DNA of 32,606 nucleotides from an uncultured Bacteroidota bacterium (GTDB taxonomy: Bacteria > Bacteroidota > Bacteroidia > NS11-12g > UBA9320), in contig CAJXIQ010000007.1 in NCBI GenBank assembly GCA_913054375.1, positions 1 to 32,606 of the forward strand, in the 5' to 3' direction. Positions 1 through 8,404 of the stretch are shown in pieces (the first letter of the stretch is position 1; every line of letters starts with the position of its first letter). Under the pieces are notes generated by a model. That model was not told the DNA's origin, made no database searches, and worked only from the letters and a program-made list of their open reading frames with translations. Position numbers and translations under genes: made by a program.

Positions 1-448
1 CGTCTTGTGCAGATTGGGCAATGGTTTGCAGTGACGTGTTTTCAATACTAGATAGAACCAGAGAATGATACCTACAAACATGAAACGGGGATATGATTTC
101 ATGAAACAAGGGATGTCTTCTATCATAGGTCAAAACACTGGTTTTGCCGTGCATAGGGTAGCTGGCCTTACCGAGAGTTGCTCCAAAATATTCACCTATT
201 GCTTGCATGCCTAGGCATACGCCAAATAGGGGCATTTGATCGTGATACAACTGGATTATTTCCATCATTTTACCAGCATTTTTTGGTTCTCCAGGTCCGG
301 GGGAAAAGATAATACCGGTATATTTATTGGCGATGGTAGCTGTATCTATGTCGTCATTTCGGACCACTTCCACTGCAGCTCCGCAGCGGCAGAAATAGTC
401 ATACAGGTTGTAGGTAAATGAGTCGTAATTGTCTAGCAGAAGAAGCAC
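1..448 (-). CDS. Glutamine amidotransferase, TrpG/PabA type (anthranilate or aminodeoxychorismate synthase component II), 3' part outside window
   Basis: This is the glutaminase subunit that supplies ammonia to chorismate-using synthases (tryptophan or folate pathway). It is absent from the ORF track because it starts with GTG and runs off the window edge. Reading the minus strand from 448 gives a protein beginning LLLLDNYDSFTYNLYDYF, the class I glutamine amidotransferase opening. This is followed by FSPGPGEP (oxyanion region) near residue 50 and FGVCLGMQAIG with the nucleophilic cysteine near residue 80, then VCRYHSLVL. About 149 of the usual ~190 residues are visible, and the catalytic His-Glu pair lies outside. 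No ATG exists in frame before the upstream stop, so GTG at 448 is the best start. A perfect TATTTTTG promoter box ends 4 nt before it. The visible sequence cannot distinguish trpG from pabA, and the neighbouring genes in the window give no tryptophan operon context. Confidence 0.9.
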   Translation of the reverse strand, partial: MLLLLDNYDSFTYNLYDYFCRCGAAVEVVRNDDIDTATIANKYTGIIFSPGPGEPKNAGKMMEIIQLYHDQMPLFGVCLGMQAIGEYFGATLGKASYPMHGKTSVLTYDRRHPLFHEIISPFHVCRYHSLVLSSIENTSLQTIAQSAQD

Positions 449-452
449 AGCA

Positions 453-460
453 CAAAAATA
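453..460 (-). promoter_or_regulatory. Bacteroidota -7 promoter box upstream of the amidotransferase
   Basis: The minus strand reads TATTTTTG, a perfect match to the Bacteroidota TAnnTTTG -7 element. It sits 4 nt before the GTG start at 448, so the mRNA would have almost no leader. I see no convincing TTG -33 element at the expected distance. Confidence 0.4.
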
Positions 461-514
461 CAGCCGTAAAAATAGAGCAGCTACCTATTATTGTATTTAA
501 TTCGTATCGCGCGT

Positions 515-2491
515 ATGGATTTTAATAAATTTAACACATATGATTCGGCCAAACTAAGGGAGCTATATACCTCACTGGTAAAACCGCGTATGATAGAAAA
601 GAAAATGCTCAAGCTCCTCAGGCAGGGACAAGTAAGCAAGTGGTTTAGTGGAATAGGACAAGAGGCCATAGCGGTAGGGGCTACTTTGGCGCTAGAACCT
701 GATGAGTATATTATGCCGCTCCACCGAAACTTGGGCGTATTCACAAGCAGAGGTATTCCACTAAAGAGATTACTTCATCAGTGGCAAGGGAATAAAGAAG
801 GTTTTACCAATGGGAGAGACCGTTCTTTTCATTTTGGTACAAACGAATACCACATAGCTGGTATGATTTCACACTTGGGAGCCATGTTAAGCGTGGCAGA
901 CGGTGTTGCTCTTGCCAATAAGCTAGAAGGTAAAGGAAAGGTTACGCTTGCTTTTAGCGGCGATGGGGGTACAAGTGAAGGCGAATTTCACGAGGCTTTG
1001 AATCTTGCAGCGGTATGGGATTTGCCAGTTATATTTTTAATAGAAAATAATGGGTACGGACTCTCAACTCCGTCTATAGATCAATTTAGGTGTAAGAATT
1101 TGGCAGACAAGGGGATAGGGTATGGCATTGAAAGTAAGACTATAGACGGGAACAACGTCTTAGAGGTGTACGCTGAGGTTTCTGCTATTGCACAAGATTT
1201 ACGTGAAAATCCACGACCTTTTTTATTGGAATGCAAGACCTTTAGAATGCGTGGTCACGAGGAAGCTAGTGGTACAAAATATGTTCCCAAAGAACTTATG
1301 AACGAGTGGGCAAAAAAAGATCCCATACATACGTTCGAAAAGTACTTGGTGGATAATAATTATCTTGTTGATAGTGAGATAGTTGATATCAAAAAAGCCA
1401 TTACAGATGAAATAAATGATGCCGTAGAAATTCTGAAGGTCAAAGAGACAATAGCTGTGGATACAGAGGCAGAAATAAGGGAGATATACAAGTCATATTC
1501 ACCTGTTGCGATTGAGGCGCAAGGCGAGAAGACCGAAATACGTTTTATTGATGCCATTCAAGATGGATTGAAAACGGCAATGCATAAGTATGACAACTTG
1601 GTACTAATGGGTCAAGACATTGGTGATTATGGTGGTGTTTTTAAAATAACAGATGGGTTTGTTGCTACGTTTGGTCATGACAGGGTGCGGAACACCCCTA
1701 TTTGTGAGGCAGCTCCCTTAGGTGCTGCACTGGGACTATCTATAGGGGGTAAGAAAGCAATGGTAGAGATGCAGTTCGCAGATTTTGTGAGTTGCGGATT
1801 TAACCAGATAGCAAATAATTTAGCAAAAACCTACTATCGTTGGGGGCAAAATAGTGATGTGGTGATCCGTATGCCTACGGGAGGCGGAGCTGCGGCAGGG
1901 CCTTTCCACAGCCAGAGCAATGAAGCGTGGTTTTTTCACTTACCCGGACTCAAAATAGTTTATCCGAGTACTCCTTCAGATGCGAAAGGGTTACTTCTCG
2001 CAGCTTTTGAAGACCCTAATCCAGTGTTGTTTTTTGAGCACAAGGGTATGTACAGGAGTTTACGAGAAGAAGTTCACAAAGAGGAGTTTACCATAGAAAT
2101 AGGTAAGGCAAGACTGGTGCAAGAAGGTAAAGATATCACCTTTATTACTTATGGGCTAGCCGTAAAGTGGTGTGAGGATGTGGTAGCTGAGTTAGGCATA
2201 GATGCCTGTATAGTAGATCTTCGTACATTGTTGCCTTGGGATAAGGAAGCAGTGCGTGATGCAGTAGCCAAAACAGGTAAGGTGATTGTGGTACATGAGG
2301 ATACACTTGAAGGAGGTATTGGCGGAGAAATAGCGGCTTGGATTGGTGAGCACTGCTTTACCAGTTTAGATGCTCCTGTGATGCGAGTGGGCAGTCTCGA
2401 TACACCAATCCCGTTTAATGCAGATTTAGAGGTTAACTTTATGGGCCAGAGCAGGCTAAAAGAGAAAGTCAGGGTATTGTTGGGTTGGTGA
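515..2491 (+). CDS. 2-oxoacid (branched-chain type) dehydrogenase E1, fused alpha and beta subunits
   Basis: A thiamine-diphosphate-dependent decarboxylating E1 of a 2-oxoacid dehydrogenase complex, with alpha and beta subunits in one 658-residue chain. The alpha half (about residues 1-330) has the ThDP/Mg motif GDGGTSEGEF near residue 149 running to ENNGYG near 178. The beta half (about 340-658) begins EIRFIDAIQDGL, contains MGQDIGDYGGVF and PTGGGAAAGPFHSQS, and ends in a transketolase C-terminal domain with VVHEDTLEGGIGGEI. The track starts at a TTG (491). I prefer the ATG at 515 because the extra eight residues have no family counterpart. The substrate may be branched-chain 2-oxoacids (fatty-acid primer supply or degradation), pyruvate or another oxoacid; sequence alone does not settle it. 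No E2 or E3 gene is adjacent, so those subunits must be encoded elsewhere. Confidence 0.93.
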   Translation: MDFNKFNTYDSAKLRELYTSLVKPRMIEKKMLKLLRQGQVSKWFSGIGQEAIAVGATLALEPDEYIMPLHRNLGVFTSRGIPLKRLLHQWQGNKEGFTNGRDRSFHFGTNEYHIAGMISHLGAMLSVADGVALANKLEGKGKVTLAFSGDGGTSEGEFHEALNLAAVWDLPVIFLIENNGYGLSTPSIDQFRCKNLADKGIGYGIESKTIDGNNVLEVYAEVSAIAQDLRENPRPFLLECKTFRMRGHEEASGTKYVPKELMNEWAKKDPIHTFEKYLVDNNYLVDSEIVDIKKAITDEINDAVEILKVKETIAVDTEAEIREIYKSYSPVAIEAQGEKTEIRFIDAIQDGLKTAMHKYDNLVLMGQDIGDYGGVFKITDGFVATFGHDRVRNTPICEAAPLGAALGLSIGGKKAMVEMQFADFVSCGFNQIANNLAKTYYRWGQNSDVVIRMPTGGGAAAGPFHSQSNEAWFFHLPGLKIVYPSTPSDAKGLLLAAFEDPNPVLFFEHKGMYRSLREEVHKEEFTIEIGKARLVQEGKDITFITYGLAVKWCEDVVAELGIDACIVDLRTLLPWDKEAVRDAVAKTGKVIVVHEDTLEGGIGGEIAAWIGEHCFTSLDAPVMRVGSLDTPIPFNADLEVNFMGQSRLKEKVRVLLGW

Positions 2492-2529
2492 GATTTGGTC
2501 GTTATCTTTAATTAAACCAAATAAAAATA

Positions 2530-2537
2530 CATCTTTG
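2530..2537 (+). promoter_or_regulatory. Possible -7 promoter box of feoAB
   Basis: CATCTTTG, followed by CGG, matches TAnnTTTG at seven of eight positions and lies 10 nt before the feoA GTG start. This is the usual spacing for this promoter class. No clear TTG -33 element is seen 17-22 nt upstream, so this is tentative. No Fur-like operator was recognised. Confidence 0.35.
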
Positions 2538-2547
2538 CGGTAGTCAA

Positions 2548-2787
2548 GTGAAACTTACTGAACTACACATAGGGAAAATCGGTAGAATACGATCTGTAGC
2601 AGACTCTCCTTTCAAGGAAAAGCTACAAGAAATGGGCTGTATACCGGGATCGCTTATCAAACCTATTCTTAAAGCTCCGTTGGGAGATCCGATTGCTTAT
2701 GAACTAGAAGAATACACATTAAGTATGCGCAAGAATGAGGCAGAAACAATTGAAATTCGGCCATTAGATCCAATTTTTGCTACCTAA
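2548..2787 (+). CDS. feoA: FeoA domain protein, ferrous iron transport accessory
   Basis: A 79-residue SH3-like FeoA protein, a small cytoplasmic partner of the FeoB iron transporter thought to bind or modulate it. The sequence shows the family pattern: an early L-x-x-L-x-x-G-x-x-G-x-I opening, LQEMGCIPGSLI (the glycine-rich FeoA signature), then PLGDPIAYEL and a closing IEIRPL strand. Its length is normal for the family. The start is a GTG at 2548, and no in-frame ATG gives a complete domain. It lies 8 nt upstream of feoB on the same strand, so the two are almost certainly co-transcribed and translationally linked. Confidence 0.92.
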   Translation: MKLTELHIGKIGRIRSVADSPFKEKLQEMGCIPGSLIKPILKAPLGDPIAYELEEYTLSMRKNEAETIEIRPLDPIFAT

Positions 2788-2795
2788 TTAAGCAA

Positions 2796-4655
2796 ATGTC
2801 TGACAATAAGAAAATCAAGATAGTACTAGCAGGGAACCCAAATTGTGGTAAATCCTCACTCTTCAATAGTCTTACGGGCCTAAAGCAAAAAATTACCAAT
2901 GTGCCAGGGACTACCATAGAAAATAAGGTAGGTAGATTTGCTATTGAAGATAGTTTTATAGACCTAATAGATACGCCAGGAACCTATTCCTTCAATCCAA
3001 AAAGTTTAGATGAGAAAGAAGCGGTGAAGGTGTTTTTTGAGGACCCGCTTCCAGATGCGATTTTATACGTTGCGGACGCAGCTAATCTGAAACGAAACTT
3101 GTTCTACTTTAGTCAGTTAGCGCAGCATGGCATTCCTATGGTTTTGGCTCTTACGATGCTAGATATTGCTGATTTTAAGGGTTTTGAGATTGATATAGAT
3201 CGGCTGGAAAAGGAACTAGGTATTCGCATATATAAAGTAAATGCACGAACAGGAGATGGCATCGCAGAGTTGAAAAAAGCGCTAGGTCAAGACCAGTTTG
3301 CTCCGCACTATGCTTTTGGTAGTAAGGAGGACCATACACATGAAAGTCATTTTGTTTCCATTAATAAACTACTCAATAAGACCACTACATTAAAATCTAA
3401 AAGAGAGTTGGTCTCCAATAAAATAGATGCATGGGCTACACATCCTATTTTGGGATATCTTATGTTTTTGGTGGTACTGTTGGTTATCTTTCAGAGCGTA
3501 TTTAGCTTAGCGGCCTATCCTATGGACTGGATAGAAAACGGATTCTCCCTACTCAGTGAGTGGCTTTCCGCTGTGCTTCCTGACGGATGGCTTAAAAAAT
3601 TGGTCATAAATGGTCTAGTAGCTGGCGTAGCAGGTGTTGTTGTATTTGTACCTCAGATTGCAATTCTGTTTTTCTTTATGGGACTGCTAGAGGATACAGG
3701 ATATATGGCTCGTGTTAGTTTTATTATGGATAAGATGTTACGGGGGCTGGGTCTTAGTGGTAAGTCTGTGGTTCCTCTACTGAGTGGTGCTGCTTGCGCT
3801 ATACCTGCAATAATGAGTACGCGAAACATCGAAAACTGGAAAGATAGATTGATCACGATAATGGTGACCCCGCTGATGAGTTGCTCAGCGAGACTACCCG
3901 TTTACACTTTACTTATTAGTATGGCTATACCTAGTGACCAATATGTAGGGATAGTCAGTGTACAGGCGCTTCTAATGCTAGGCATGTATGTTTTGGGTAC
4001 TGCTGCTGCTCTTGTAGCCGCTGTAGTTTTTAAATGGATTATACGACACGATGTGCCGTCATATTTTATAATGGAGTTGCCCGTTTACCATGTTCCACGG
4101 TGGGGCAATATTTGGATTAATATGTGGCAAAAATCGCGCAGTTTTGTTACAGAAGCGGGTAAAGTTATACTTGTAGTTTCTGTAGTGCTATGGTTTCTAG
4201 CAAGCTACGGCCCTAAGACTGATCAAACGTTCAGTATACAAGAATCTGAAAAACTGGTAGAAAGCTACGCCGGTCACTTCGGAAAAACACTAGAGCCTGC
4301 CATACTGCCTATTGGATTCAATTGGAAAATAGGGATTTCACTGATCACTTCATTTGCTGCTAGGGAAGTATTTGTAGGGACAATGAGTACGATATACAGC
4401 GTAGGAGATGAAGATAATTTTGAGCAAATACGGGATAAAATGAGGAAAGACACATTGGCTAACGGTAAGCCCGTTTATTCCCTAGGGGTAGTACTTTCTC
4501 TTATGGTATTTTATGCATTTGCTATGCAGTGTATGGGTACGTTAGCTGTTGTTTACAAGGAAACCAAATCTTGGAAATGGCCGGTTATACAATTTGTTTA
4601 CATGACATCATTAGCCTATTTAGGCAGTTGGATTACCTTCAATTTATTTGGCTAA
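2796..4655 (+). CDS. feoB: Ferrous iron transporter FeoB
   Basis: Inner-membrane Fe(II) transporter with an N-terminal GTP-binding domain. G1 is GNPNCGKSS (residues 13-21), the G2 region is VPGTT (36-40), G3 is DTPG (59-62), and G4 is TMLD (120-123), where most family members have Asn-x-x-Asp. After a helical spacer come two Gate regions. The first contains PQIAILFFFMGLLEDTGYMARV and LSGAACAIPAIMSTRN, the Cys-containing pore region. The second includes the MELPVYHVP segment and FAAREVFVGTMSTIY. At 619 residues it is shorter than E. coli FeoB (~770) but has a complete transmembrane core, ending in the family-typical WKWPVIQF...LGSW region. It follows feoA by 8 nt. Its last 17 nt overlap, tail to tail, the histidine kinase gene on the other strand. 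Confidence 0.96.
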   Translation: MSDNKKIKIVLAGNPNCGKSSLFNSLTGLKQKITNVPGTTIENKVGRFAIEDSFIDLIDTPGTYSFNPKSLDEKEAVKVFFEDPLPDAILYVADAANLKRNLFYFSQLAQHGIPMVLALTMLDIADFKGFEIDIDRLEKELGIRIYKVNARTGDGIAELKKALGQDQFAPHYAFGSKEDHTHESHFVSINKLLNKTTTLKSKRELVSNKIDAWATHPILGYLMFLVVLLVIFQSVFSLAAYPMDWIENGFSLLSEWLSAVLPDGWLKKLVINGLVAGVAGVVVFVPQIAILFFFMGLLEDTGYMARVSFIMDKMLRGLGLSGKSVVPLLSGAACAIPAIMSTRNIENWKDRLITIMVTPLMSCSARLPVYTLLISMAIPSDQYVGIVSVQALLMLGMYVLGTAAALVAAVVFKWIIRHDVPSYFIMELPVYHVPRWGNIWINMWQKSRSFVTEAGKVILVVSVVLWFLASYGPKTDQTFSIQESEKLVESYAGHFGKTLEPAILPIGFNWKIGISLITSFAAREVFVGTMSTIYSVGDEDNFEQIRDKMRKDTLANGKPVYSLGVVLSLMVFYAFAMQCMGTLAVVYKETKSWKWPVIQFVYMTSLAYLGSWITFNLFG

Positions 4656-7600
4656 TAATGGGGATCACCAGTTTTACTTCTGTTCCTTTGGTTCCGTCTT
4701 TGTTCTGAATATCATTGATTATAACATCGTAGTCTCCTTTCCCTTCACTGAGTATCTTAAGACGTTCTTGTGTAAGGTTCATTCCAGTAGAGTTATGTGT
4801 AGAGCTCCTTCTGGCGTTCATAATACGTGCTGCTTCTCGTCCTATCCCATTGTCAATTATAGTGCAGAGTAGGTGCTGTTTCTCCTTAGATATTAGAATG
4901 TCTAATTTGCGATTATCTTGTTTGGGTAGTAGTCCGTGTATGATGCTGTTTTCGATGTACGGTTGTATCAACATGGTAGGCATATTGGCCATTTCTAAGT
5001 CCTCTATGTTCCGAGTCTTAATGGTATAGTCTAGGTTATTATCCATCCTCATTTTTTCCATCTCCAGGTAGAGGTCTAATCCTGCTATTTCTGCAGCTAT
5101 ACTAATGTATTTGAGCCTGCTATTTTGGAGTATTTTTCTCATGAGACTGGCAAATTTGCTTAAGTAGGTATATGCTTCTCGTGGTTCTTTTTTTAAAATG
5201 AAATACTGTATACTATTGAGTGAATTAAAGATAAAATGTGGATTCATTTGACTCCGCAGTGCTGTTAGCTCAGAGTCAACAAGTTGAAGTTTATAGGAGC
5301 GTTTAATCTCACGTGTTCTGTATCTAAATAGCGCTGCGATTAGTCCAGCAAGGATCCCTGTGGTGAGTAGTATAAACCACCAGCGTTGCCATATTGGTGG
5401 CATTACCTGAATTTTTAACGGATCTGACATACCAGACCAGTTGCCAAATTCATCATTGGCTTCTACAATAAACGTATAGCTTCCTGGAGCTAGAATTGGA
5501 TATACCGCTGTGTTACTTGCTCTAGCATCTACCCAATCTTCGTCTAGTCCTTGTAGCTTGTAGCGGTAGGCTACACCACTAGGATTTGCATAGTATAGTG
5601 AGATAAAGTCAATCTCCAATCTACTTTTCAGGAAGCCAAGAGTGATACTGCTTTCTGTCTTTTTGGTAAAGGTACCCCGCAGATCTGTTAGCATAACATT
5701 GCGAGTAGAAGTATCAAAAAGGATCTGATCTGGATTAAAAATATTAAGTCCGTTCACACCGCCAAAGTAGAATGTACCTGTGCTACTTTTCTGAAAAGCC
5801 CCTTCGTTAAATTCTGTACTCTGCAGATAATGCACGGGTTTAAAGTTTGTATAGGTGTTTTTGTATAGGTTATAATTGACAAGTCCGTCGTTAGTAGAAA
5901 GCCATACAGAACCTATGGTATCATAAAGCACACCGTAGACAATGTTATTTATTAGTCCATCTACCTCAGATATACTACTAAATGTCTTTGTATGTAGGTC
6001 ATATATATTAAGGCCGCCGCCATACGTTCCTATAAGCAGGGTGTCATTATTTACCCACTCAAGACACATAAGATTATTGTTGCTAATGCTGCTGGAGTCC
6101 TCTGCATCGTGTTTTAAAATTTCAAAACGTTTCGTGTTAAGATCAAACAATTGTAAACCGCCTCTAAAACTGGCTATTACTAGTTTGTCCTCCGTTGGAT
6201 GCTCTATTATTTCGTATATGGAATTGTTTTTGTGTAATGAATCAGCTTGATAATGCTTAAAATGGTTGGTGTTCGAATCCTTTCCAGAGAGGCCTACGTT
6301 GGTGCCGAGCCAAATTGTTCCATACTTGTCTTCGAATATGGATCTGATGGTATTATTATTTAGGTTTCCTTGCTGCACACTGGCTACCTGCTTATTATAA
6401 CCAGTTTTGGGATCAAAAATGAATAGTCCTTCAGTTGGAGTACCTATCCAATAGGTACCTTTTGTATCTTGCAAGATGCTTCGTACAGACTCAGATTCTG
6501 AGTTTCCGGCTCCTAGTTTTGGATATATGCGCTCTATGTTATTATTGGCATCGAGTTTGACAAGACCGGAGCCGAGTGTACCCAACCAAATACTTGCGTT
6601 TTGATCTTCGTAGGTAAAGTATACATTGTTGCCATAGGTTATACCGTCCAGGTCGAAATATTGGAGCAAATCAAACTTACTTAATTGTGGGGCATACTTA
6701 CTCACCCCTGATATGGTACCTAACCACACTATATTGTCTCGGTCTACAAAGAGGTGATTCACTTTATCACTCACCAATGAGTATGGCCTTAACTGGTTGG
6801 AGCGGTATAATCGTACGGTTAGGTCTTCTTCTAAAAGCATAAGGCCACCATCCGATCCTACCCATGCTCTCTTCCCGTCCTGGATTATATTATTTATCTG
6901 CTTCACATACCGCTTTCTTGGAGGCAATTCTATTGGGTGTAAGCGAGATTCATCTGTAAGAAGAAAAAGCCCATTTTTGCTCCCTATAAGGATGCTTTGA
7001 TTAAATGCGCACAGTGCATTGAATGCATATTTTTCATTGGTTTCGTAGATTATCTTGGCTTTATGTAAATTGGTAGCGATGAGCGCATTTTTGGTCAGTA
7101 GGTAGAGGCTGTCTTTGTGCACCATCATCGCCTCTATTTCAGTATCAGCCAATTGGGCTATCTGTACCTTTCGTATCTTTTTTTCGCTATAAAAATATTC
7201 CCACAAACCACCGCCATCAGTATCTATGATAAGTCTGTCTTGGTATAGAAGAAGTTGTTCTATGGGGTAATCGTAGTTTGCATCTTGGGTATTTAGGGCT
7301 ATGTGAGAAAATACATAGCTATCGGTATTAAGAATATCGATGGTTCCTAAATTGGTTCCTATATAGATAGTGTTACCCTTGGTGGCCAAGGTGGTGATGT
7401 AGCTATCTGATAACGAATTCCTACTACTTTCTCTGTGCTTAAAAATTTTGAAGGACTTACCATCGTATCGATGTAAACCTTCTGCTGTTGCGATCCATAT
7501 ATAGCCTTTATGGTCTTGTGTAAATGCGGTAATGGTACCCATAGATAGGCCATCGTCTACAGTGATATTCTGGAAACGAATATTATTGGACTGGTTTTGA

Positions 7601-7662
7601 GCGTTACTAAGTAAGCCCAAACTCAAGAGTATAATTGCGTATATGATCTTTATTCTATGCAC
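4639..7662 (-). CDS. Sensor histidine kinase with periplasmic Reg_prop beta-propeller, Y_Y_Y domain and LytS-type kinase core
   Basis: A 1007-residue membrane sensor. Residues 1-21 are a signal peptide ending SNAQ. About 25-660 are two-component propeller repeats (repeated IWLGT, VWLGT, TYWIGT blades). About 690-755 is a Y_Y_Y domain (YRYKLQGLDEDW...LAPGSYTF). About 762-783 is one transmembrane helix. The cytoplasmic part is a PF06580-type kinase with QMNPHFIFNSLNSIQ, the phospho-accepting His near residue 807, then the ATPase N-box (IENSIIHG) and IDNGIGREA. In this architecture the propeller senses an extracytoplasmic ligand and the kinase signals to a LytTR regulator. Here the regulator is a separate protein encoded just upstream, overlapping by 8 bp, rather than fused as in classic hybrid systems. 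The 3' end overlaps feoB by 17 bp. The ligand cannot be inferred from sequence. Confidence 0.93.
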   Translation of the reverse strand: MHRIKIIYAIILLSLGLLSNAQNQSNNIRFQNITVDDGLSMGTITAFTQDHKGYIWIATAEGLHRYDGKSFKIFKHRESSRNSLSDSYITTLATKGNTIYIGTNLGTIDILNTDSYVFSHIALNTQDANYDYPIEQLLLYQDRLIIDTDGGGLWEYFYSEKKIRKVQIAQLADTEIEAMMVHKDSLYLLTKNALIATNLHKAKIIYETNEKYAFNALCAFNQSILIGSKNGLFLLTDESRLHPIELPPRKRYVKQINNIIQDGKRAWVGSDGGLMLLEEDLTVRLYRSNQLRPYSLVSDKVNHLFVDRDNIVWLGTISGVSKYAPQLSKFDLLQYFDLDGITYGNNVYFTYEDQNASIWLGTLGSGLVKLDANNNIERIYPKLGAGNSESESVRSILQDTKGTYWIGTPTEGLFIFDPKTGYNKQVASVQQGNLNNNTIRSIFEDKYGTIWLGTNVGLSGKDSNTNHFKHYQADSLHKNNSIYEIIEHPTEDKLVIASFRGGLQLFDLNTKRFEILKHDAEDSSSISNNNLMCLEWVNNDTLLIGTYGGGLNIYDLHTKTFSSISEVDGLINNIVYGVLYDTIGSVWLSTNDGLVNYNLYKNTYTNFKPVHYLQSTEFNEGAFQKSSTGTFYFGGVNGLNIFNPDQILFDTSTRNVMLTDLRGTFTKKTESSITLGFLKSRLEIDFISLYYANPSGVAYRYKLQGLDEDWVDARASNTAVYPILAPGSYTFIVEANDEFGNWSGMSDPLKIQVMPPIWQRWWFILLTTGILAGLIAALFRYRTREIKRSYKLQLVDSELTALRSQMNPHFIFNSLNSIQYFILKKEPREAYTYLSKFASLMRKILQNSRLKYISIAAEIAGLDLYLEMEKMRMDNNLDYTIKTRNIEDLEMANMPTMLIQPYIENSIIHGLLPKQDNRKLDILISKEKQHLLCTIIDNGIGREAARIMNARRSSTHNSTGMNLTQERLKILSEGKGDYDVIINDIQNKDGTKGTEVKLVIPIISQIN

Positions 7663-8368
7663 TGCCGAGGGCAGCTAAGAAGGTGTCTTTTCTTCTTTTA
7701 GAAACGCTAACATGGTCTCCATTAGACATCACTGCATATCTGCCATTGCCACGAATGTAGGTTTTTATCTCCGCAAGATTTATGAGGTATGACTTGTGGC
7801 TTCTAAAAAAATTGAACCCATCCAATCGGTTTTCGTATTCTTTTAAATTTTTGGAAGTAGTAATGCGGGATCCATTTTTCAAGTAAAAGTAGGTGTATGC
7901 TCCATCCCCTTTACAGTATAGAATATCTTCTGTTTTCAGAAATGAAAGCCCTTTGTTATTCGAAATGGAGATTTGGCCTGTTTTAATGCTTGCTTTATTA
8001 TAGAGAGCAGTTTGTCTAACACGAACTCTATCTACTGCACCTTGCAGATGCTCTATGCATACAGGTTTTAGTAAGTAGTCTATAGCCTCGGAGCGAAAAG
8101 CCTTTACAGCGTGTTCTTCATGGCCAGTGACAAAAATTACGTTTTGATTTTTGTTTTTTAAGCTTTCAAGTACCTGAAAACCATCGCCATCTGCTAAGTG
8201 AATATCTAAGAAAATTAGGTCAGGGTGATGCTCATCAATTGCGCGGATACCCTCAAGCACACCATCTGCTGTGCCTACGATTTGTACATTTTCTACAAAT
8301 GAATCAAGGAGTAACTCTAGGTTTTCTCTACTTTTTCTCTCGTCGTCTATGATTACAGCTTTTAACAT
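7655..8368 (-). CDS. LytTR-family response regulator
   Basis: A 237-residue DNA-binding response regulator. The receiver domain (1-120) has the acidic pair D8/D9, phospho-acceptor D55 in FLDIHLADGDGF, T81 in VTGHEEHA, and K101 in YLLKPV. All residues needed for phosphorylation are present. The C-terminal LytTR domain (about 135-235) includes FLKTEDILYCKGDGAYTYF and the closing RRKDTFLAAL helix. It lies immediately upstream of the LytS-type histidine kinase and overlaps it by 8 bp, which strongly indicates a cognate pair. Transcription may come from its own promoter in the 36-bp gap or from the T9SS cargo gene upstream. Its target genes are unknown. Confidence 0.94.
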   Translation of the reverse strand: MLKAVIIDDERKSRENLELLLDSFVENVQIVGTADGVLEGIRAIDEHHPDLIFLDIHLADGDGFQVLESLKNKNQNVIFVTGHEEHAVKAFRSEAIDYLLKPVCIEHLQGAVDRVRVRQTALYNKASIKTGQISISNNKGLSFLKTEDILYCKGDGAYTYFYLKNGSRITTSKNLKEYENRLDGFNFFRSHKSYLINLAEIKTYIRGNGRYAVMSNGDHVSVSKRRKDTFLAALGSA

Positions 8369-8404
8369 GGTTTTCTTACTTTTAGTTGATTAAACAAAAT
8401 GGAA

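Noticed and set aside
491-514. Upstream TTG start for the E1 gene as in the ORF track
   Set aside because: It adds eight residues without family support; the ATG at 515 fits better.
5942-6250. 102-aa plus-strand ORF inside the sensor kinase gene
   Set aside because: Shadow of the real minus-strand frame; no recognisable domain or start context.
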